A stretch of 5,075 nt of DNA from Chloroflexota bacterium. Its GTDB lineage: Bacteria; Chloroflexota; Limnocylindria; Limnocylindrales; CSP1-4. Made by a program: the position numbers and the translations under genes. Below the pieces are notes generated by a model, which was not told the DNA's origin, ran no database searches, and was given only the letters and a program-made list of their open reading frames with translations. This document shows positions 1 through 5,075 of the stretch, in pieces. Each line of letters starts with the position of its first letter. Position 1 is the first letter of the stretch. The stretch spans positions 1-5,075 of the forward strand of contig JAKAAV010000192.1 of the NCBI GenBank assembly GCA_021802185.1. Direction: 5' to 3'.

Positions 1-326
1 CGCACGTGCTCGGCGTGGAACACGCCGCTCCGGACGCGATGATCGGCGCCATGGCGGCGATCCGGCTCCCGGGCACGCGCCGGCTGGTGCGCGACCTGGC
101 GGCCGCCGCCGCCCGGCTCGAGGCCGGCATCGTCGCGCGCGGGTTCGAGGCGCCGATCGTCGCGTGGCCGCCGCCGTGGCTCGTCGCGTCGGGCGACCTG
201 GCGCCGTCGGCGGCCGGCGATCTGTACGTGCGGGTGTCTGCGCAGCGGTACAACCGGATCGAGCAGTACGAGCGGTTGGCGGACGTGCTGCGGGAGATCC
301 TCGCGGCGGCGACCGAAGGGGCGTAA
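1..326 (+). CDS. Class V aminotransferase-fold PLP enzyme, isopenicillin-N-epimerase-like (C-terminal part, 5' truncated)
   Basis: The frame is open from the left edge (first full codon at base 3, CAC) to a TAA at 324-326, leaving 107 visible residues. The GTG at base 6 is probably internal, because the gene clearly began upstream. The visible part has the features of the small C-terminal domain of fold-type I class V aminotransferases: an opening HAAPDAMIGAMAAIRLP, then a helix with alternating Leu/Ala, then a proline-rich APIVAWPPPW strand. It closes with YVRVSAQRYNRIEQYERLADVL, the RVSAQxYNxxxxYxxLAD ending typical of isopenicillin N epimerase (CefD)-like proteins. The PLP lysine would lie upstream of the window. 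SufS/NifS-type desulfurases share the fold but end differently, so I do not read this as the SUF desulfurase. Family assignment is good; the substrate is unknown. Epimerase, desulfurase and lyase activities all occur in this family. Confidence 0.85.
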   Translation, partial: HVLGVEHAAPDAMIGAMAAIRLPGTRRLVRDLAAAAARLEAGIVARGFEAPIVAWPPPWLVASGDLAPSAAGDLYVRVSAQRYNRIEQYERLADVLREILAAATEGA

Positions 327-372
327 GGAGCCGAGTCGGCGGGACGTCATCGGCCCGGACCGCCGGGCAGAA

Positions 373-502
373 GACGCGGGATGCCGCGGCGGACGCGGGA
401 TGCCGTCGCGGGGCGCGGATGCAATGGCGGGGCGCGGACGCCATGGCGGCTCGCGCCCCTGCGCGCCGGAGTGCGCGGGATGCCGGGTGCGCGGGATGCC
501 GG
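373..502. repeat. GC-rich intergenic minisatellite (19-bp and 16-bp tandem units)
   Basis: Four adjacent 19-bp units lie at 373-391, 392-410, 411-429 and 430-448. Units 1 and 2 share their first 14 bases (GACGCGGGATGCCG). Units 3 and 4 (GGGCGCGGATGCAATGGCG and GGGCGCGGACGCCATGGCG) differ at two positions. After a 22-bp gap come two perfect 16-bp copies of GTGCGCGGGATGCCGG at 471-486 and 487-502. The core GCGGGATGCCG occurs four times, at 376, 395, 475 and 491. The array fills most of the 209-bp spacer and ends 22 bp before the -10 element of the next gene. Unit length and lack of unique spacers rule out CRISPR. Slippage-driven expansion is the likely origin. Confidence 0.8.
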
Positions 503-523
503 TCCTGCGCGGGCCGGCGCCCG

Positions 524-536
524 TACCATCGCGCTG
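524..536 (+). promoter_or_regulatory. Leaderless-type promoter: -10 TACCAT followed by the GTG start
   Basis: TACCAT (524-529) fits the TANNNT -10 consensus. Six bases separate it from the GTG at 536, so a transcript starting at the usual distance from the -10 would begin at or next to the start codon. No purine-rich Shine-Dalgarno sequence precedes this GTG; the bases just upstream are CGCGCT. No good -35 hexamer is visible at 17-18 bp. This arrangement is common in high-GC bacteria with many leaderless mRNAs, and it is the main support for choosing GTG 536 as the start. Confidence 0.55.
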
Positions 537-1765
537 TGCCGATCGAGATCAGGACGATCGCGGATTCCGAGCTGCCGCAGTGGATGGCAGCCCTGCAGGT
601 GCCGTTCCTCGTCGCCGACGGTGGCGATCCCGAGCAGCAGGCGGCCATCCGGCGTCCCCACTACGACCTCTCGCGGTGCCGGGCGGCCTTCGACGGAGAC
701 GTGATCTGCGGGACGTTCCGGTCCTTCGGGACGGAGCTGACCGTGCCGGGCGGTGCCCTCGTGCCGGCCTCCGCGGTCACCGCCGTGACCGTGCTCCCGA
801 CGCATCGTCGCCGGGGTCTCCTCCGGCGCATGATGGCGGCCGACCTCCAGGCATCCGTCGAGCGCGGCGATCCAGTGTCGATCCTGATCGCCTCCGAGTA
901 CCCCATCTACGGTCGCTTCGGGTTCGCACGTGCCGCCGACCATGTCCGGCTGAGCGTCGACACCCGCGCCGCGCGGTTCACCCGTGGGGGCGGCGGGACC
1001 GTCGAGCTCGTCGACCGCGACGTCCTGCGCCGGCTCGGCCCGTCGCTGTACGAGCGCGTGCGGCTCGCGCAGGTCGGATCGATCGGCCGCACCGCGTTCT
1101 TCTGGGACACCGCGCTCGGGATCGTCGACGCGGGCTGGACGCCGCCGAAGGGCACGCGGTACGTGCTTCACCGCGACGATCGCGGCGAGCCGCAGGGCTA
1201 CCTCCGGTACCACGTCGAGGAGAAGTGGGATGACCGCGTCTCGCAGACGACGCTGGTCGTCGACGAGCTGCTGGCGTGCACGGACGACGCGTACGCACGC
1301 CTGTGGCGCTACGCGTGCGAGGTCGACTGGGTGGCCATGGTGAAGGCGGAGGACCGGTCGACGGACGAGGTCCTGCCATGGCTCCTCGAGGACGCGCGCG
1401 CGGTTCGGCAGCACCACCGGAGCGATTTCCTCTTCGTGCGCGTGCTCGACCCGGCCGCCGCGCTCGCCGGTCGGCGGTACCTTTCGCCCGGCCGGGTCGT
1501 CCTCGACGTCCGCGACGACGGCGGCCACGCGGCCGGCAGGTTTGCGCTCGAGGCCGGCCCGGACGGAGCCGCGTGCGCCCGGACCGGCGAGGACCCGGAC
1601 GTGACGCTCGACGTGCGTGCGCTCGGGGCCGTCTACCTCGGCGGCGTCTCGCTGCGCACGCTCGCATCGGCGGGATGGGCCGAGGAGTCGGCGCCAGGCG
1701 GCGTGCATCGGGCGGACGCGCTGTTCGCCTGGGACGCGGCCCCCTGGTGCTCCACCTGGTTCTGA
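536..1765 (+). CDS. Eis-like GNAT family N-acetyltransferase (tripartite, with C-terminal SCP2-like domain)
   Basis: The protein is 409 aa, matching the usual length of about 400-415 aa for the Eis (enhanced intracellular survival) family. GTG 536 is chosen because family homology starts at PIEIRTI, and because a TACCAT -10 sits 6 bp upstream; the frame stays open further upstream, through the repeat array. Residues 1-140 form the first GNAT domain. It holds the acetyl-CoA pyrophosphate loop VTVLPTHRRRGLLRRMM (84-100) and the family motif EYPIYGRFGF (121-130). Residues about 145-290 fit the second, degenerate GNAT domain, and about 295-409 the SCP2-like domain. In mycobacterial Eis, Tyr126 and the terminal carboxylate of Phe402 act in catalysis; here Tyr125 and a terminal Phe409 (CSTWF at the C-terminus) are the evident equivalents. 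Eis acetylates aminoglycosides and other amines. The natural substrate here is unknown. The enzyme should be cytoplasmic, as no signal peptide or membrane segment is seen. Confidence 0.88.
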   Translation: MPIEIRTIADSELPQWMAALQVPFLVADGGDPEQQAAIRRPHYDLSRCRAAFDGDVICGTFRSFGTELTVPGGALVPASAVTAVTVLPTHRRRGLLRRMMAADLQASVERGDPVSILIASEYPIYGRFGFARAADHVRLSVDTRAARFTRGGGGTVELVDRDVLRRLGPSLYERVRLAQVGSIGRTAFFWDTALGIVDAGWTPPKGTRYVLHRDDRGEPQGYLRYHVEEKWDDRVSQTTLVVDELLACTDDAYARLWRYACEVDWVAMVKAEDRSTDEVLPWLLEDARAVRQHHRSDFLFVRVLDPAAALAGRRYLSPGRVVLDVRDDGGHAAGRFALEAGPDGAACARTGEDPDVTLDVRALGAVYLGGVSLRTLASAGWAEESAPGGVHRADALFAWDAAPWCSTWF

Positions 1766-2001
1766 ATGCCGCATCCGGGCGCATCGTCCCGCTGGAACAG
1801 GCGCCCTCGTCCCACGCACGCGCGTGAGGCCCGCGGGCGGTGGTGGCTGGGACGCTCGGACACGGCTCGACCGCACGGGGCGAGGGCCACCGGAGGCTGG
1901 CGCGCGGCCGAATCCGCGTCGCGAACGGCTTGCGGACGGCGCGGCCGCGGGCAGCGGGCCGGCAGTTGACGGGCACGGCGGGCTCGCGAGAGCAGCGCCG
2001 G
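1766..2001. other. Intergenic region without recognisable gene, upstream of the sufB promoter
   Basis: No frame here has start, codon bias and length that look coding, and no tRNA or other RNA gene is recognisable. A small perfect hairpin (CACGC, loop ACGC, GCGTG; 1813-1826) lies 48 bp after the acetyltransferase stop. It has no T-tract, so it is at best a weak or factor-dependent end signal. GTTGAC occurs at 1965-1970 and again at 2001-2006 in the -35 region of the sufB promoter. The first copy has no acceptable -10 at the right distance. Confidence 0.6.
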
Positions 2002-2031
2002 TTGACCAACGGCGCGCAATTCCGATAGAAT
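2002..2031 (+). promoter_or_regulatory. Sigma70-type promoter of the sufBD operon
   Basis: The -35 is TTGACC (2002-2007), one mismatch from TTGACA. The -10 is TAGAAT (2026-2031), one mismatch from TATAAT. The 18-bp spacer is within the normal range. Transcription would start around 2037-2039, giving a leader of about 130 nt before the sufB ATG. It is a near-consensus promoter for housekeeping sigma factor and stands out in such GC-rich surroundings, as expected for an essential, well-expressed operon. Confidence 0.75.
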
Positions 2032-2034
2032 CGG
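2022..2034. promoter_or_regulatory. Perfect dyad over the -10 element, possible operator
   Basis: CCGAT (2022-2026), AGA, ATCGG (2030-2034) is a perfect inverted repeat covering the whole -10 hexamer. A second short dyad, GTTG-AC-CAAC (2001-2010), covers the -35. A repressor bound to either would block RNA polymerase. SUF operons are often repressed by an Fe-S regulator such as SufR or an Rrf2/IscR protein, but no regulator gene lies in this window and neither dyad is a recognised site. The short arms could be chance. Confidence 0.3.
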
Positions 2035-2036
2035 TC

Positions 2037-2156
2037 GGGATTACGGGAGGACGAGCGGGGCCACTGCCTCAGGCGTCACGTCTTCGGCGGTTCCGCTCGC
2101 GCGTCCCCTCTCCCGCAATCCCCGAGCAGACCGACAGTGCGCCGCGACGGCGGCGC
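2037..2156 (+). promoter_or_regulatory. Structured 5' leader RNA of sufB (candidate cis-regulatory RNA)
   Basis: Three helices can be drawn by hand. P1 pairs 2037-2049 with 2110-2122 (GGGATTACGGGAG with CTCCCGCAATCCC), 12 of 13 pairs with one A-C mismatch, and begins at the predicted transcript start. P2, inside it, pairs 2052-2062 with 2089-2099 in 11 contiguous pairs, two of them G-U. It leaves a 26-nt apical segment (2063-2088) and an asymmetric junction (GA on the 5' side, ten bases on the 3' side). P3 is a perfect 7-bp hairpin (2139-2145 with 2150-2156, loop GACG) ending one base before the ribosome binding site. CTCCC in P1 (2110-2114) could instead pair with GGGAG of that site (2159-2163). 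I recognise no known riboswitch core. GC-rich sequence makes chance helices easier, so confidence is moderate. Confidence 0.45.
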
Positions 2157-2157
2157 C

Positions 2158-2163
2158 AGGGAG
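2158..2163 (+). promoter_or_regulatory. Ribosome binding site of sufB (AGGGAG)
   Basis: AGGGAG (2158-2163) lies 5 bases before the ATG at 2169 and fixes that codon as the sufB start, although the reading frame is open much further upstream. It follows a 7-bp hairpin by one base, and its GGGAG is complementary to CTCCC at 2110-2114 in the leader. Confidence 0.8.
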
Positions 2164-2168
2164 CGTGC

Positions 2169-3572
2169 ATGACGGCCACCCGTGAGCTGGTCAACAACGA
2201 CCGCTCGAAGTTCGACTTCAAGGACGAGATCGTCTATCTCGCCGAGACGAAGCGCGGCCTGTCGCGCCAGACCGTCGAGGAGATCAGCGCCTTCAAGAGC
2301 GAGCCCGACTGGATGCTGCAGTTCCGGCTGCGCGCCTACGAGCACTTCCTGAAGCGGCCGATGCCGAAGTGGGGCGGGGACCTCTCGCGGATCGACTTCG
2401 CGAAGATGATGTACTACCGCAAGCCGTCCGAGCGCGAGGAGAAGTCCTGGGACGACGTCCCGGAGCAGATCAAGGCCACGTTCGAGAAGCTCGGAATCCC
2501 GGAGGCGGAGCGCAAGTTCCTTGCCGGCGTGGGGGCCCAGTACGACTCGGAAGTCGTGTACCACTCGGTACGGGAAGAGCTGTCCAAGCTCGGCGTGGTC
2601 TTCATGGGAACCGACCAGGCGCTCATCGAGTACCCGGAGATCTTCCGCAGGTACTTCGGGACCGTCGTCCCGCCCGAGGACAACAAGTTCGCGGCCCTCA
2701 ACAGCGCCGTCTGGTCGGGCGGGTCGTTCGTCTACGTCCCGAAGGGTGTCGAGGTGCCGCTCCCGCTGCAGGCCTACTTCCGCATCAACGGCGAGAACAC
2801 GGGCCAGTTCGAGCGCACGCTGATCGTCGTGGACGAGGGCGCCAAGGTCCACTACATCGAGGGCTGCACGGCGCCGATCTACGCGACCGACTCGCTCCAT
2901 GCGGCCGTGGTCGAGGTCGTCGCCCTGCCCGGATCCAAGGTCCGCTACACGACGATCCAGAACTGGTCGAACGACGTCTACAACCTCGTCACGAAGCGGG
3001 CCCACGCGCACGAGAACGCGACCGTCGAGTGGATCGACGCGAACACCGGCTCGCAGCTGACGATGAAGTACCCGTCGATCTACCTGCGGGGACGCGGCGC
3101 GACCGCCGACATCATCTCCGTCGCCGTCGCCGGCAAGGGCCAGCACCAGGACACGGGCGCGAAGGCGATCCACCTCGCCCCGGACACGCGCAGCCGCATC
3201 GTCAGCAAGTCGGTCTCGAAGGACGGCGGCCGCGCGACCTACCGGGGCAACGTCCGGGTGGCGCCCGGCGCCACGAACGCGGTCACGAGCGTCCGATGCG
3301 ACGCCCTGATGCTCGACGACCAGAGCCGCAGCGACACGTACCCGTACATCGACATCCAGGAAGACGACACCACGATGTCGCACGAGGCGACCGTCGGGAA
3401 GATCAGCCAGGAGCAGGTGTTCTACCTGATGAGCCGAGGGCTGTCCGAGAACGAGGCGCAGAATCTCATCGTGCAGGGCTTCCTCGAGGTGTTCACGAAG
3501 GAGCTCCCGATGGAGTACGCGATCGAGTTCAACCGGCTCGTCCGGCTCGAGATGGACAACGCGATCGGATGA
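2169..3572 (+). CDS. sufB: Fe-S cluster assembly scaffold protein SufB
   Basis: The protein is 467 aa, of normal length, with a well-placed ribosome binding site before ATG 2169. SufB is the cytoplasmic scaffold subunit of the SufBC2D complex, on which iron-sulfur clusters are built with sulfur from a cysteine desulfurase. An N-terminal helical part (about 1-140) is followed by the right-handed beta-helix core (about 150-410) and a helical C-terminus carrying QVFYLMSRG (416-424). Diagnostic segments are VHYIEGCTAP (227-236), TTIQNWSNDVYNLVTKR (261-277), YPSIYLRG (301-308) and NTYPYI-like DTYPYID (389-395). It has only two cysteines. By eye, C233 aligns with E. coli C254 and C377 with the essential C405; H405-E406 match E. 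coli H433-E434. No intein interrupts it, unlike some actinobacterial SufB genes. It is the first gene of an operon and overlaps sufD by ATGA. It looks somewhat less GC-rich than its neighbours, fitting a conserved, highly expressed gene. Confidence 0.97.
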   Translation: MTATRELVNNDRSKFDFKDEIVYLAETKRGLSRQTVEEISAFKSEPDWMLQFRLRAYEHFLKRPMPKWGGDLSRIDFAKMMYYRKPSEREEKSWDDVPEQIKATFEKLGIPEAERKFLAGVGAQYDSEVVYHSVREELSKLGVVFMGTDQALIEYPEIFRRYFGTVVPPEDNKFAALNSAVWSGGSFVYVPKGVEVPLPLQAYFRINGENTGQFERTLIVVDEGAKVHYIEGCTAPIYATDSLHAAVVEVVALPGSKVRYTTIQNWSNDVYNLVTKRAHAHENATVEWIDANTGSQLTMKYPSIYLRGRGATADIISVAVAGKGQHQDTGAKAIHLAPDTRSRIVSKSVSKDGGRATYRGNVRVAPGATNAVTSVRCDALMLDDQSRSDTYPYIDIQEDDTTMSHEATVGKISQEQVFYLMSRGLSENEAQNLIVQGFLEVFTKELPMEYAIEFNRLVRLEMDNAIG

Positions 3573-4948
3573 CGCTCACGACGTCACCCGCCGGCGCCGG
3601 GGGCGTCGGTGCAGCCCCTGGCGAAGCCGCCGGCACGCTGCTCGGGCTCGGCGCGGCGCCCTCCCCGGTCGATCTCTCCCGCGAGCTCGGCGAGCCGGGC
3701 TGGCTGGCCGACGACCGGCGCGCGGCCGAGGTGCTCGCGCGCGACCTTCCGGCCGAGACGAACCCGCTGTTCGCCTCGTACGTCGACCTGCGGCCCGTCC
3801 GCTTTGCCGATCTGCAGGCGTACGGGCGCGTGGGCGAGGCGCCGGACGTCTCGACCGCGGTGCCGGAGGGGGCCGCGGCACTCCTCGAGGTCGCGGGCGA
3901 CCGCATCGTCGCGCACGCCGTCTCGGCGGACGCCGCGGCGCGGGGCGTCGTCGTCGACACGTTCGGGCATGTCCTCGCGCGTGACCCGGACCTGCTGCGC
4001 GGTCTGCTCGAAGGCGGCGCGACCCTCCCGGCCGACGATCGGTTCGGCCAGGTCGCGCGGGCCGCGTTCTCCATCGGCGTGCTCGTGCACGTCCCCGACG
4101 GCGTCGACCTCGTCGACCCCATCGTCGTCCGCTGGACGCAGGGCGAGCCGGGGCGCGCGCTCATCGGCCGGACCGTGATCTCGCTCGGCCGCGACGCCCA
4201 CGCCCGCGTGCTCGAAGAGCAGGTCGGACCGGCGCGGCCCGACGAGGGCGCGGCGCAGGCGCAGTCCCTGTGGATCGGCACGACGGAGGTGGTCCTGGGA
4301 CCGGGTGCGACGCTGGACGTGGCGGGAAACGAGGACTTCGGCGACAACGCCGTCTCGTTCGTCACGCGACACGCGACGGTGGGCGAGGCGGCCGGGCTGA
4401 CGTGGGCGATGGCGGTCGTCGGCGGCGGGTTCGTCAAGAGCCGCACCGACAACGAGCTGGCCGGCCGGGGAGGCAGCGTCCAGCAGGCCGAGATCGCGTT
4501 CGGCGGCGGTACGCAGCGCTTCGACATGACGAGCTACACGCGGCACCTCGCGCCGGACACGACCGGCGACCTGCTCAGCAAGGGCATCTTCCAGGGCTCG
4601 AGCCGCGGGTACTTCAAGGGCCTGATCCGGATCGAGCGGCCGGCGAAGGGCACCGACAGCTACCTCGGCGAGTTCTCGATGCTGCTCTCGAAGAAGGCCC
4701 GCTCCGTCACCATCCCGTCGCTCGAGATCGACCAGCCGGACGTGCGGCGCGCGAGCCACTCGAGCAGCGTCGGTCCGATCGACGAGGCCCAGGTCTTCTA
4801 CCTGATGAGCCGCGGGATCTCGCGCGACCTCGCCCGCAAGTTCATCGTGCTCGGGTTCCTCGAGCCTGTCGTGGCCCGGATCCCGCTGCCGGCCGCGCAG
4901 GACCGCCTCCGCGACCTGCTCGACCGGAAGTGGATCCCCGGCCAGTGA
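3569..4948 (+). CDS. sufD: Fe-S cluster assembly protein SufD
   Basis: The protein is 459 aa. ATG 3569 overlaps the sufB stop (ATGA), so translation is probably coupled and the two scaffold subunits made in similar amounts. SufD is the paralogous partner of SufB; the SufB-SufD interface is where the nascent cluster is thought to assemble. Residues 1-35 are a Gly/Ala-rich, probably disordered extension. About 40-160 is the variable N-terminal domain. About 165-400 is the beta-helix core, with SFVTRHATVG (263-272), FVKSRTDNELAGRGG (288-302), LLSKGIFQGSSRGYFKG (335-351) and DSYLGEFSMLLS (363-374). The C-terminus has QVFYLMSRG (408-416), the same string as in SufB. H397 in RRASHSSSVG aligns with E. 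coli H360, reported essential; alanine 395 stands where E. coli has C358. The protein has no cysteine at all. A hairpin follows 5 bases after the stop. Confidence 0.95.
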   Translation: MTLTTSPAGAGGVGAAPGEAAGTLLGLGAAPSPVDLSRELGEPGWLADDRRAAEVLARDLPAETNPLFASYVDLRPVRFADLQAYGRVGEAPDVSTAVPEGAAALLEVAGDRIVAHAVSADAAARGVVVDTFGHVLARDPDLLRGLLEGGATLPADDRFGQVARAAFSIGVLVHVPDGVDLVDPIVVRWTQGEPGRALIGRTVISLGRDAHARVLEEQVGPARPDEGAAQAQSLWIGTTEVVLGPGATLDVAGNEDFGDNAVSFVTRHATVGEAAGLTWAMAVVGGGFVKSRTDNELAGRGGSVQQAEIAFGGGTQRFDMTSYTRHLAPDTTGDLLSKGIFQGSSRGYFKGLIRIERPAKGTDSYLGEFSMLLSKKARSVTIPSLEIDQPDVRRASHSSSVGPIDEAQVFYLMSRGISRDLARKFIVLGFLEPVVARIPLPAAQDRLRDLLDRKWIPGQ

Positions 4949-4953
4949 CGTCG

Positions 4954-4971
4954 GGTCCGGACGACCGGATC
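4954..4971 (+). terminator. Hairpin just after sufD, possible U-less terminator
   Basis: GGTCCGG (4954-4960) pairs with CCGGATC (4965-4971) around the loop ACGA, giving 7 pairs including one G-U, starting 5 bases after the sufD stop. There is no T-tract after it. It may end or stabilise the sufBD mRNA, but a canonical intrinsic terminator it is not. Its position fits sufD being the last gene of the operon. Confidence 0.3.
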
Positions 4972-5028
4972 GCGAGCGAGGTGGGGCCGGAGTCGGCGCC
5001 CGAGCCAGTCGTGTTGAGACTCGCGTCT

Positions 5029-5075
5029 TCAGTCCTTGCGCACCCAGGTCGGTGTGATGCCGGTGCCAAGGCCGG
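5029..5075 (-). CDS. C-terminal end of an unidentified convergent protein (truncated by window edge)
   Basis: Read on the minus strand from the right edge, the frame gives GLGTGITPTWVRKD and then TGA (5031-5029). Twelve of these 14 codons end in G or C, matching the codon bias of the real genes. The competing plus-strand frame over the same bases loses that bias. The protein family cannot be told from 14 residues. If real, the gene converges on sufD with an 80-bp gap (4949-5028), so no further SUF gene follows sufD directly. This rests on codon bias only and is uncertain. Confidence 0.4.
   Translation of the reverse strand, partial: GLGTGITPTWVRKD

Noticed and set aside
1..326. Reading the class V enzyme as SufS of a SUF cluster
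   Set aside because: Its C-terminal motif RVSAQRYNRIEQYERLAD is of the isopenicillin-N-epimerase type, and a separately promoted gene lies between it and sufB.
373..502. CRISPR array
   Set aside because: Units are 16-19 bp and directly adjacent, with no unique spacers of regular length.
164..535. Upstream extension of the acetyltransferase frame
   Set aside because: It overlaps the aminotransferase end and reads through the repeat array as Arg/Ala-rich sequence without family similarity; the GTG at 536 fits family length and the promoter position.
347..1876. Long minus-strand open frame (509 codons) opposite the acetyltransferase
   Set aside because: It is the antisense shadow of a high-GC gene, where stop codons are rare. 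Its product is Arg/Pro/Ala-rich with no domain, while the plus strand encodes a clear Eis-like protein.
1965..1995. Second promoter with TTGACG at 1966-1971
   Set aside because: No acceptable -10 at 16-19 bp; the sequence there is AGAGCA-like and GC-rich.
2001..2010. SufR site of the cyanobacterial type (CAAC-N6-GTTG)
   Set aside because: The half-sites here are in the opposite order (GTTG first) with a 2-bp gap, so they do not match that motif.
2037..2122. Cobalamin or other known riboswitch, suggested by GCCACTGCC in the leader
   Set aside because: No B12 box or other conserved core is present, and I see no TPP, SAM, FMN or guanidine signature.
1617..2168. Upstream extension of the sufB frame
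   Set aside because: It runs over the end of the acetyltransferase gene, the promoter and the leader. ATG 2169 has a good ribosome binding site and gives the normal SufB length.
2076..3383. Minus-strand open frame (435 codons) opposite sufB
   Set aside because: Low-complexity Arg/Val/Asp-rich translation lying over a strongly conserved SufB; an antisense shadow.
3584..4759. Minus-strand open frame (391 codons) opposite sufD
   Set aside because: Same reason: no recognisable domain, and the opposite strand encodes a clear SufD.
5014..5031. Terminator hairpin near the end of the convergent gene
   Set aside because: Only AGAC/GTCT plus one G-U pair form a stem, with a mismatch beyond and no T-tract on either strand.

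Overview
The window is GC-rich, roughly 70%, with a strong G/C bias at third codon positions. Long antisense open frames are therefore common and are treated here as shadows. The GC content, a leaderless-type promoter, a Gram-positive/Chloroflexota-type SufB and a sufB-sufD order suggest a high-GC Actinomycetota or Chloroflexota (Limnocylindria-like) bacterium. This placement is an inference; no marker in the window settles it.

Layout on the + strand: (1) bases 1-326 hold the 3' end of a class V (isopenicillin-N-epimerase-like) PLP enzyme. (2) Bases 327-535 are a spacer with a GC-rich minisatellite (373-502) followed by a TACCAT -10 element 6 bp upstream of a GTG start. (3) Bases 536-1765 encode a complete Eis-like GNAT acetyltransferase of 409 aa. 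(4) Bases 1766-2168 are a 403-bp intergenic region. Its first part has no recognisable gene; its second part has a sigma70-type promoter (TTGACC, 18 bp, TAGAAT) and a leader of about 130 nt with three helices. (5) Bases 2169-3572 encode sufB and 3569-4948 encode sufD, coupled by an ATGA overlap. (6) Bases 4949-5075 hold a hairpin just after the sufD stop and probably the last 14 codons of a convergent minus-strand gene.

SufB and SufD form the scaffold of the SUF iron-sulfur cluster assembly system. They are made from one transcript and normally work with the ATPase SufC and a cysteine desulfurase (SufS plus SufU or SufE). None of these partners is visible here. The class V enzyme at the left edge resembles isopenicillin N epimerases rather than SufS, and a separate gene and its own promoter lie between it and sufB.

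The most interesting element is the sufB leader. A long helix begins at the predicted transcription start. Its 3' strand holds CTCCC, complementary to the GGGAG of the sufB ribosome binding site, and its 5' strand holds the same GGGAG. This is the layout expected of a translational RNA switch. It matches no riboswitch class I can recognise, and it is a hypothesis that needs covariation or experimental support.
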